Made by a program: the position numbers and the translations under genes. Shown in pieces: positions 1 to 6,018 of a DNA stretch of 8,439 nt. Source of the stretch: Acidobacteriota bacterium (lineage in GTDB: Bacteria; Acidobacteriota; Terriglobia; Acidiferrales; UBA7541); assembly GCA_003153585.1 (NCBI GenBank), contig PLZZ01000236.1:1-8439 (forward strand), given 5' to 3'. The notes under the pieces were generated by a model, which was given only the letters and a program-made list of their open reading frames with translations, searched no databases and was not told where the DNA came from. Each line of letters starts with the position of its first letter. Within the stretch, counting starts at the first letter, position 1.

Positions 1-737
1 ACGAGAAGCGCGCGAATCCAAAAGGGGGGCGGCGCGTCTCCAACGGGAGCAGCATAGAGCGCCTTATTAGGGATCAACTTCCGCATCAGTAAGAGCAGCC
101 CGCCGGCGACAACGAACCCGATGATCGGCGACAACACGAGGGACTTTCCGATGTTAGCTGCCTGCCCCCAGTCCACGCCGCTAGTTCCGGACTTAACCGA
201 CATCAATTGATTTGCGATGCCTACACCGATGATGGAGCCAATCAGAGTGTGCGAGCTTGAGGATGGCAGGCCGAAATACCAGGTACCAAGATTCCAGATG
301 ATTGCTGCGACCAACAAAGCGAAGACCATCGCAAATCCCGCTTTGCTTCCGACCTGCAAAATCAGTTCCACGGGCAGAAGTGAAACGATGCCGAAGGCGA
401 CGGCTCCACTGGAGAGAACTACGCCGATAAAGTTCCACATGCCGGACCAAACCACGGCTACGTGCGGCTCCAAGGAGTGTGTGTAGATAACAGTGGCCAC
501 AGCGTTGGCCGTGTCGTGGAAGCCGTTCACGAACTCAAATCCCAGAGCGATCAGAAGCGCGACGCCAAGCAAGACGTAAGGGCCGACCGAGGCCGAATGC
601 ATCTGCGAAAGGTCCGAGAGCAGATGTCCACCGGCGTAAATCAAGCCGACGACGAGAGCGACTCCAAACACGAGCATGCCGATGCGGCCTGGTCCTGAGC
701 CAATCTTTGCGTCTAGAGCGGTGGTTCCGGTCGCCAT
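1..737 (-). CDS. PiT-family inorganic phosphate transporter (partial, C-terminus off left edge)
   Basis: An integral inner-membrane carrier that takes up inorganic phosphate with a coupled cation (H+ or Na+ in known PiT members). About 245 N-terminal residues are visible, in one open frame with no frameshift. The protein is very hydrophobic. It carries the PiT signature as NGFHDTANAVAT near residue 75, preceded by a hydrophobic segment, and a second family motif, WYFGLPSSSSHTLIGS, near residue 160. A hydrophobic helix with the sequence GFVVAGGLLLLMRK follows. Two adjacent ATGs are possible starts. GAGGTG at 742-747 lies only one base from the ATG at 740 but four from the one at 737, so I chose 737. 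The gene stands alone downstream of a tRNA, and no DUF47/PhoU-like partner precedes it here. Family assignment is firm; the coupling ion cannot be read from the sequence. Confidence 0.93.
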   Translation of the reverse strand, partial: MATGTTALDAKIGSGPGRIGMLVFGVALVVGLIYAGGHLLSDLSQMHSASVGPYVLLGVALLIALGFEFVNGFHDTANAVATVIYTHSLEPHVAVVWSGMWNFIGVVLSSGAVAFGIVSLLPVELILQVGSKAGFAMVFALLVAAIIWNLGTWYFGLPSSSSHTLIGSIIGVGIANQLMSVKSGTSGVDWGQAANIGKSLVLSPIIGFVVAGGLLLLMRKLIPNKALYAAPVGDAPPPFWIRALL

Positions 738-790
738 CATTCACCTCGTGAGTTCGGGATCCAGCTTGGCGGACCGAAACTACCGAGTGT

Positions 791-819
791 TTGTTAATGC
801 AGTGTTATGGGAGTGTGAA
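791..819 (-). promoter_or_regulatory. Candidate sigma70-type promoter of the phosphate transporter gene
   Basis: On the minus strand, TTCACA (814-819, five of six matches to TTGACA) is followed after exactly 17 bp by TAACAA (791-796, a weak -10 with three of six matches). This predicts a leader of about 45 nt before the transporter start. The -35 box sits inside an AGTGT/ACACT inverted repeat at 812-823. The weak -10 keeps confidence low. Confidence 0.3.
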
Positions 820-919
820 CACTAGCCGAACTGTCGGCGCGAGGACGAGACTGTGCTGGTTGTCATCCCACCGTGTGGCAGCTTTCGGATCGCTTGTCGA
901 TGATTTCTATCGAAGAGAG

Positions 920-996
<77 letters not shown>

Positions 997-1021
997 GCCG
1001 AAATGCAGATTCAGTGCCCTT

Positions 1022-1050
1022 AGATTACGACACGGCGGTTAGTACTTCAA
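1022..1050 (-). promoter_or_regulatory. Candidate promoter of tRNA-Arg
   Basis: On the minus strand, TTGAAG (1045-1050) is separated by 17 bp from TAATCT (1022-1027). The predicted start of transcription lies about 20 nt upstream of the mature tRNA 5' end at 996, a normal leader length for a tRNA. It sits in the 126-bp gap after the stop of the acyltransferase fusion, so the tRNA is probably transcribed independently. The match is four of six at -35 and three of six at -10. Confidence 0.35.
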
Positions 1051-1122
1051 CTGCGCTTAGCGGAAATTTTATCGTCGCGATCTCCCCCGGCTTACGGCGT
1101 AATTCGTCTGCTCTTTCTTCCG

Positions 1123-3645
1123 TCACAATTCAGCCACTCGGCGCCGAAGCTCGCCGGCGATTTCGTTCGGGTCTTGGTCTGGTGTGAAGCGCACGGGCGC
1201 GCCGATGGTCACGCGAATATGCCCAGGGCGAGCGGCACGCCGTTCGGCCTGCCTCAAGTCAAACAGGCCAGCGAGGCGAATCGGCACTACAGGCAGGCTT
1301 AATTGCGCTGCGAGCAAGCCGATGCCGGCTTGGAAGGGCAGCAATTGTCCGTCTGGTGTAGTGATTCCTTCCGGGAATATCAGGATACTCCAATCCCTAT
1401 CGGCGAGATCGCCCGCGAAAGAGAAACTCCGGCGGAACCCCGATTCTCTTGGCAGCGGAAACACGTTGAAAAGACCGACGACAAGAAGATAGTTCAAGCG
1501 TTTGACGATGCGCTGAAGGAAATTCATTTCTTTTGGCGGGCGGCGCATTTTGGAAAGGCGCTCCCCATCCATCGCCGTTGCAAGACGATGGCGAAACCTC
1601 GCGGGCAGCGCTGCAAGAATCCATCCGATGTCAATGTAGGTCACGTGATTGGACACCACGAGAACGGGACCGCGAAGTCCGCGAAGGTGCTCCCGGCCTT
1701 TCACTCGCGGAGCCGCCAAGATGTAGGTCGCCGGCCATACAACCAAGTAATAGATTGCGAGACGCATCCAGGTGACGAGCCAGTTTTGGCCCCACCGCGG
1801 GTAAACGTGTTCGGCGTGTGCGGCACTGGGGCTTCGGAGAAGTTGTTCGAGTTGCGCCACTGTTTTTGCTTCGCTGAATGTCGTTTCACTCAGATCAACC
1901 TGATACCGCTCTTCGAGCGCGCTCATCAGTTCCACTTTATCGAGCGAACTCAGGTTCAATTCGCCTTCGAGCGTAGCGTTGGAGGAGAAGGCGCTTTGCG
2001 GCCGGCCGGTGATGCGCGCGATAAGTTCAGACAGCGCGCTTGCACTCTGAACCTCGGTGCGCATACCAAGTTTTGCTTCCGTCACTTCGCGAATGCGCGT
2101 TAAGAGCGGCTTTTGAGTCGGCGTGCGGGGAAAATCAGGTTCGGGCCAAACCACCCATCGGTGCATGCGCTGAAACTCGGCAAGCGACTTGTTTGCGTTT
2201 TGAACTATGAGCCCGGGATCCGCGGCGTCGCTATCCAACAGCAAGACTGCGCAAGGCTCCGCATTGCCGTCACGTTCCAGACCGATCACAACGCTTTCCT
2301 TCACCCCCGCCTGCTCACGCAATGCGCGTTCGAGATCTTGCGGGTAGATATTCATTCCCGCGGGCGTGACAATCACGTTCTTCTGGCGCCCTTTGAAAAA
2401 GAGACGGCCTTGTTCATCCACTTCCGCCAGATCGCCGGTATGAAACCATCCGTCTTCGCCGACCACCGGTTGAAGCTGCCGGCCGCTCCAATAGCCCGCC
2501 GCGATATTTTCGCCGCGAACGAGAATTTCCCCGTTGGGATCGACTTTCATTTCCAAGCCGGGGAAGAGCTTGCCGATCGAACCTTTGTCCGATCGAAATG
2601 GGTGATTCAAACTGATAAGCGATGTGGTTTCCGTGAGGCCGTAACCTTGAATCACAGCGTACCCAAGGCGGTTCCAGAACGATTCCGCCGCCGCCGGCAG
2701 GGCCGCACCGCCGGAAATGAAGGCCCAGAACTTCCAGCCCAGCCGGCGATGGATTCGCCGAAACCGCCACCAGCGGAGCAAAAAGTGTTCTTTTTCCGAC
2801 GCAACAATTTCCTTCCTGAATTCCTCGATTCGGCCTTCGCTTTCAAACTGCTGCTCGATTTCACGTTCGAGCGACTCGATTACGCGGGGCACGGCGATAA
2901 GCACCGATACGCGCTCACGCTTGACGGTCTCTAACAATTCCGATGGCCGCATAGAATCAAGAAAGATGGTGGTAGCGCCGAGCATTGGCGGTATGAACAG
3001 CGCGAGGAGCTGCCCAAAAATATGGCTGAGCGGCAGCAGGTTTAGAAATCGCAGCGGGTGAAAAATTCTTTCGTAGCGGAGATATTTCTTAATTTCACGC
3101 TCCAGCGGCTCGATATTCGCCAGAACGTTGCCGTGCGTGATCACGACTCCACGAGGTTCCGCGGTTGTGCCGGAGGTGAAGACAATCTCCAAAATGTCCT
3201 GCCGCGAAAGTTGTGAGGAGGGATAGGGGGTGTCGGAATGACCGGCGATGATTTCGGAAATAGCGTCGATGGTTAATCGCGGAATCGCCAGATCAAACGT
3301 GAGAATCTCGTGTGAGTAAACCAACAGCTTGGCGTTGACCTGCTGAGCGACACGAGATGAGAATTCAGCGGTGGAGATTCGGTCGATCGGGACAACTACT
3401 GCGCCGCGCAGCAAACAGCCCCAAAACACAACTGCCCATTCCGGGGAATTCTCCGCCCAAAGCAGAACCGCATCGCCCTTCCCGATTCCGCGCGCTTCAA
3501 GTTCTCGCGCAAAACGCCGTGCGTCGGCGGCAACGCGGCTGTAGGTCCATCGCTGAATGCGATATCCGCGGTGATGGATGAATGCGGTATCGCTGCCTTG
3601 GCGAGCGTATTCGGGGAAGAATTCGACTAGAGATTCGCGCGCCAT
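1123..3645 (-). CDS. Acyl-CoA/acyl-ACP synthetase - acyl carrier - PlsC acyltransferase fusion (Aas-like)
   Basis: An 840-residue three-domain enzyme. Residues 1 to about 530 form an ANL-superfamily AMP ligase: P-loop FTSGTTAEPRG (156-166), GYGLTET (334-340), TGD (403-405), hinge region near KGRQKNVIV (418-426), and the C-terminal catalytic Lys at 512 (PTQKP). Residues about 535-605 resemble an acyl carrier domain with Ser567 in NLSSLDKVE as the likely phosphopantetheine site. After a hydrophobic segment (about 622-645), residues about 655-840 form a PlsC acyltransferase with the HX4D motif H667-D672 (NHVTYID) and FPEG at 757-760. The expected role is to activate a free fatty acid with ATP, hold it on the carrier or CoA, and transfer it to a lysophospholipid at the inner membrane. 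E. coli Aas has the opposite order (acyltransferase first) and no carrier domain. The start follows no clear Shine-Dalgarno. The gene lies 149 bp downstream of the SYLF gene. Domain calls are firm; the acyl donor and acceptor are inferred. Confidence 0.93.
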   Translation of the reverse strand: MARESLVEFFPEYARQGSDTAFIHHRGYRIQRWTYSRVAADARRFARELEARGIGKGDAVLLWAENSPEWAVVFWGCLLRGAVVVPIDRISTAEFSSRVAQQVNAKLLVYSHEILTFDLAIPRLTIDAISEIIAGHSDTPYPSSQLSRQDILEIVFTSGTTAEPRGVVITHGNVLANIEPLEREIKKYLRYERIFHPLRFLNLLPLSHIFGQLLALFIPPMLGATTIFLDSMRPSELLETVKRERVSVLIAVPRVIESLEREIEQQFESEGRIEEFRKEIVASEKEHFLLRWWRFRRIHRRLGWKFWAFISGGAALPAAAESFWNRLGYAVIQGYGLTETTSLISLNHPFRSDKGSIGKLFPGLEMKVDPNGEILVRGENIAAGYWSGRQLQPVVGEDGWFHTGDLAEVDEQGRLFFKGRQKNVIVTPAGMNIYPQDLERALREQAGVKESVVIGLERDGNAEPCAVLLLDSDAADPGLIVQNANKSLAEFQRMHRWVVWPEPDFPRTPTQKPLLTRIREVTEAKLGMRTEVQSASALSELIARITGRPQSAFSSNATLEGELNLSSLDKVELMSALEERYQVDLSETTFSEAKTVAQLEQLLRSPSAAHAEHVYPRWGQNWLVTWMRLAIYYLVVWPATYILAAPRVKGREHLRGLRGPVLVVSNHVTYIDIGWILAALPARFRHRLATAMDGERLSKMRRPPKEMNFLQRIVKRLNYLLVVGLFNVFPLPRESGFRRSFSFAGDLADRDWSILIFPEGITTPDGQLLPFQAGIGLLAAQLSLPVVPIRLAGLFDLRQAERRAARPGHIRVTIGAPVRFTPDQDPNEIAGELRRRVAEL

Positions 3646-3738
3646 CGAGACAATGTATCTTACTTCAAGACTAGGGGGACAAAGATGCCAGGCTGTTCAG
3701 AAGGTGAGGTTCTACCGGCATTACGACCTGCTCTGAGG

Positions 3739-3780
3739 AGCGAAGGCGAGGAGGCTGTTGTAAGCCCCCTCGCCAGCGCT
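3739..3780 (-). terminator. Strong hairpin downstream of the SYLF gene, possible terminator
   Basis: GGCGAGGAGGCT (3745-3756) pairs with AGCCCCCTCGCC (3763-3774) in 11 of 12 positions (one A-C mismatch) around the 6-nt loop GTTGTA. Beyond a 2-nt internal loop, AGCG (3739-3742) pairs with CGCT (3777-3780). The hairpin begins 14 nt after the SYLF stop codon, where a terminator would be expected. No U-tract follows in either direction, so it may act as an mRNA 3'-end stabiliser or a Rho-assisted stop rather than a classical intrinsic terminator. Confidence 0.5.
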
Positions 3781-3794
3781 GTTAGGCTCGTTAC

Positions 3795-4475
3795 TTACCT
3801 CGAATACTTGTCCAGTTCGTGCACCAGTTGACGTGCTGACTCCGGTGTCTGAACGGTTCCGTCCAGAACATCGTGTCGCGAGACGTCTGCGCCGTACATT
3901 GCTTCGTCTCCACTCTTATCCGCCTGCACGACGGTTCCGTCCAAGCTCACGCCCGCAAAAACGCCTTTGCTGCGGGAATAGGACAGAATCTCAGCAGTTA
4001 ACTTTAGGTCAGTGGTTGCAGAAGCCTGACGCCCAACGGGACCAGCCGCGACCGTGGCGTCGCCACCCAGCTTGAATTTATCGCTCAGCAAGCTGTGTAG
4101 CGCGTGGTCGTTCATGAAAAGCAGAATCAGATCGGTTGACGAGCCGCCGATTTGATAACCGAAGCTGCCGCCTTCGACTGCAAGGAAGATTGGCGCGCCC
4201 CAGCCGTGTTCCGTGCGGCAAACTGCGAGCCCGCGCCCGTAGTCAGCGCCGAAAATGAACGCAAACTTCTTGTCCCCCGGGATGATCGCGATGCATTGCG
4301 CCTTATTCAACACATCCTGAGGAATATTGTCTGGCGCGTTCATGATCTCTTGAAAGACTGTAGCGGCCCTCTGCGCGCGATTTACGTCGTCTTCCTTGTC
4401 AGAGGAAGCGGATGAAACTGCGGGCATAATCAAAAACAGGACTAAAGCCGAACATGTTAGAAAGTGTTTCGACAT
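3795..4475 (-). CDS. Secreted SYLF-domain (Ysc84/DUF500) lipid-binding protein
   Basis: A 226-residue protein whose first 23 or so residues are a signal peptide (MSKHF, a hydrophobic run, then AVSSA before SSDKE), so it is exported to the periplasm or cell surface. The remainder is a full SYLF domain. Recognisable segments are KAQCIAIIPG (58-67), a Gly-rich FGADYGRG stretch (75-82), GGSFGYQIGGSSTDLILLF (102-120), LGGDATVAAGPVGR (136-149) and the ending SYSRSKGVFAGVSLDG (165-180). SYLF domains bind phosphoinositides in eukaryotic Ysc84/SH3YL1; the bacterial role is unknown, and lipid binding here is inferred from the family. Cys61 and Cys86 could form a disulfide in the periplasm. The start is supported by AAAGGAG at 4486-4492, ten bases upstream, and by the signal peptide. 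Flanking gaps of 149 and 347 bp suggest a single-gene transcript. Confidence 0.9.
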   Translation of the reverse strand: MSKHFLTCSALVLFLIMPAVSSASSDKEDDVNRAQRAATVFQEIMNAPDNIPQDVLNKAQCIAIIPGDKKFAFIFGADYGRGLAVCRTEHGWGAPIFLAVEGGSFGYQIGGSSTDLILLFMNDHALHSLLSDKFKLGGDATVAAGPVGRQASATTDLKLTAEILSYSRSKGVFAGVSLDGTVVQADKSGDEAMYGADVSRHDVLDGTVQTPESARQLVHELDKYSR

Positions 4476-4822
4476 AATTTTCTGACTCCTTTAAATTTAA
4501 AATCTAAGAACGATTGAGCGACTGGGCTATTAGTACCCGAATGGACCGAGAGAATCTGTTCATTTGTGCACACTCGCCATCAGCCGTTAGAATTCGTTGG
4601 TTGCGGCTGCGACTCGTGGATGTTCCTACTTCAGCTGAATATCTGCCATACCGTAAGGCCTGTAAAACCCGCATGGATGACCCTTAGCTCTCTTAGGATC
4701 GTTCAACCTTCTTAGTATCTGGAGGTTACAAGGCGCTAATCGCAGTGAAGCGCAGGTAAGCGCAAGGGTGATCTGCCCGAAGGGAAAACGTAAGATTAAA
4801 AAATTAAAAGAAACGTTTGCAG
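4476..4822. other. Intergenic region between SYLF and radical SAM genes
   Basis: This 347-bp stretch has no convincing gene. The SYLF leader contains the ribosome binding site and a 12-bp perfect AT palindrome, TTTAAATTTAAA (4490-4501). Just after the radical SAM stop, the minus strand is T-rich (4789-4817), beginning with the short palindrome AAACGTTT; this could help end transcription, but no strong stem is present. A 56-codon minus-strand reading frame (4504-4674) starts with an AAGGG-like ribosome binding site. It is Arg- and Ser-rich and looks more like chance than a gene. I could not find a well-matched promoter for the SYLF gene here. Confidence 0.5.
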
Positions 4823-5899
4823 CTAAGGTTGTATTTGCACGAAATCCGGTGTCGCAGTTTTGTTCGGCTTGCGGGCTTTCCACCGAGCCGGACGTAGCGA
4901 ACCTGATCTGAGACGATTTACCGCCAGCCCGACGCCGACCGAGCTACCAACGAAATGCTTCACCTTCAGCGGCCCCGCGACTTTCACCGTCTGAATCCAG
5001 TGCAGTCCGCTGCTGATGGCGCAGCCACATTGCGAGCAGTCCGGCGTGCCTCCAAAAACGCACGGTTCCACACGGCTTTTCAGGTCGGCGGAATAATTCG
5101 CGGACATTTTGGAAAAGAGACATTCATCCGGGTTTTTCGGAGGCTTTACGAAGGCCCCCGCGATCCCCTCATTCATTAGAAGCTTGGGATATTCCGAGGT
5201 CATTGCCGGAAGCTCTCTCGCCAGAATTTCGCGGTCCTCGCGAGTCAGCATTTCAACACTCTGCTCGCCGATTTGCGGAGTGTAGAGGCTCACCCAGATT
5301 CTGTTGACCTCCGGCCGGGCGTTCCAGAAGGCAACATATTCCTGCAGGTAGCCGGGCCGCGCGAGCATCGGCCGCGTGATCACCCAATGAATATTTACTT
5401 CTCGTCCTTCGATATTCTTGAGGATGCGCTCGTAGGTGGCCGGCTTCCGCCGGACATCGTGATCTTCGGGCAGGCCGTCTACCGATACCGCAACACGCAG
5501 ACGCGGAATTTTCATCCACTCCTCGGGGATGGGGATTACGGCGCTGGTGACAACCAGCGTGAATACGTTCATTTCACTCAGAGCCGGCAGGATCCGGCTG
5601 AGCTCGCGATGTCGAACCAGCGGTTCGCCGCCCACCAGAGAGACATGCATAGGCTTGTGCTGGCGCACGAGCCCGAGCACACCTTCGACCAGCGCGTCAC
5701 CGCGCTTGTCATTCAGATCACGCAGGGTAACGCCGCCTGCCAGATGCGTATCGCCATAGGCGTAACACCCGGGGCAGCTGAGCGGACATTCACGCGTGAT
5801 TTCGATTGAGAGCAACGGGACTCTGCCGGTCAGGATGCGCCCCCACGATGTGAGAATTTCGCGCGGCGTAATGCTCGGATTGACTGCAGTTGTATTCAT
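4823..5899 (-). CDS. Radical SAM enzyme with Cys-rich C-terminal (SPASM/twitch-like) module
   Basis: A 358-residue enzyme expected to cleave S-adenosylmethionine with a [4Fe-4S] cluster to make a 5'-deoxyadenosyl radical. The cluster motif CX3CX2C is C38, C42, C45 (TRECPLSCPGCYAYG). The SAM-binding GGEP motif is at 90-93, and a VSVDG strand typical of SPASM-type radical SAM proteins is at 138-142. Five further cysteines, C260, C280, C288, C291 and C293, are spaced CX19CX7CX2CXC, as if to bind at least one auxiliary Fe-S cluster. The tail after about residue 305 contains a short hydrophobic Gly/Val stretch (about 316-327) and ends in a basic, unconserved-looking segment. I do not recognise the subfamily. 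No precursor peptide gene is evident beside it, which argues mildly against RiPP maturation. The start at 5899 has only a weak AGGT, four bases upstream. Radical SAM assignment is firm; the substrate is unknown. Confidence 0.9.
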   Translation of the reverse strand: MNTTAVNPSITPREILTSWGRILTGRVPLLSIEITRECPLSCPGCYAYGDTHLAGGVTLRDLNDKRGDALVEGVLGLVRQHKPMHVSLVGGEPLVRHRELSRILPALSEMNVFTLVVTSAVIPIPEEWMKIPRLRVAVSVDGLPEDHDVRRKPATYERILKNIEGREVNIHWVITRPMLARPGYLQEYVAFWNARPEVNRIWVSLYTPQIGEQSVEMLTREDREILARELPAMTSEYPKLLMNEGIAGAFVKPPKNPDECLFSKMSANYSADLKSRVEPCVFGGTPDCSQCGCAISSGLHWIQTVKVAGPLKVKHFVGSSVGVGLAVNRLRSGSLRPARWKARKPNKTATPDFVQIQP

Positions 5900-5904
5900 A
5901 AGTA

Positions 5905-5923
5905 CCTAGATGCTAGTTCTAGG
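5905..5923. repeat. Inverted repeat at the radical SAM promoter/leader
   Basis: CCTAGA (5905-5910) and TCTAGG (5918-5923) are perfect inverted arms around the 7-nt spacer TGCTAGT. The repeat covers the proposed -10 box, and its start-proximal arm overlaps the AGG of the weak ribosome binding site. It could be an operator. If transcription starts further upstream, it could instead form an RNA hairpin that hides the ribosome binding site. Confidence 0.45.
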
Positions 5924-5944
5924 CCAAGTGGTGCAGGGTTTCAA
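5916..5944 (-). promoter_or_regulatory. Candidate sigma70-type promoter of the radical SAM gene
   Basis: On the minus strand, TTGAAA (5939-5944) and TAGAAC (5916-5921) are each four of six matches to consensus and are separated by exactly 17 bp. The start codon at 5899 is 16 bp beyond the -10 box, so the leader would be only about 10 nt. The spacer holds one copy of the direct repeat GGCCAAGTGG. Confidence 0.4.
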
Positions 5945-5990
5945 CTATGAAAGTAACAATGTGATTCTTTTCTAACGGTGGGCCAAGTGG
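5922..5990. repeat. Direct repeat GGCCAAGTGG, two copies
   Basis: Exact 10-bp copies occur at 5922-5931 and 5981-5990, 59 bp apart from start to start, in the 119-bp gap between the SH3 gene stop and the radical SAM start. The first copy lies between the proposed -35 and -10 boxes and the second lies upstream of -35. This arrangement would suit a regulator that binds both sites, possibly with looping. No regulator is identified. Confidence 0.5.
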
Positions 5991-6018
5991 AGGGATTTGT
6001 GAATTTTACCTGCTTGCG

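Noticed and set aside
193..744. Short frames (85, 69, 89 and 78 codons) within the phosphate transporter
   Set aside because: The continuous minus-strand frame encodes PiT signatures throughout, so the others are shadows. The ATG at 744 is out of frame with the transporter.
1303..2934. Two long plus-strand frames (266 and 273 codons) opposite the ligase-acyltransferase gene
   Set aside because: They are antisense shadows of a 840-residue gene with clear domains. Their translations are basic, Cys/His/Arg-rich and match no family I know.
4741..4770. Imperfect repeats GTGAAGCGCA / GGTAAGCGCA after the radical SAM gene
   Set aside because: Only two short imperfect copies, with no array, no symmetry and no position that suggests a function.
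4626..4883. Minus-strand 85-codon frame overlapping the end of the radical SAM gene
   Set aside because: It starts inside the radical SAM gene in another frame and runs into AT-rich intergenic DNA. It has no ribosome binding site and no recognisable motif.
5273..5809. Plus-strand 178-codon frame opposite the radical SAM gene
   Set aside because: Antisense shadow: the minus strand carries intact radical SAM motifs across the whole stretch.
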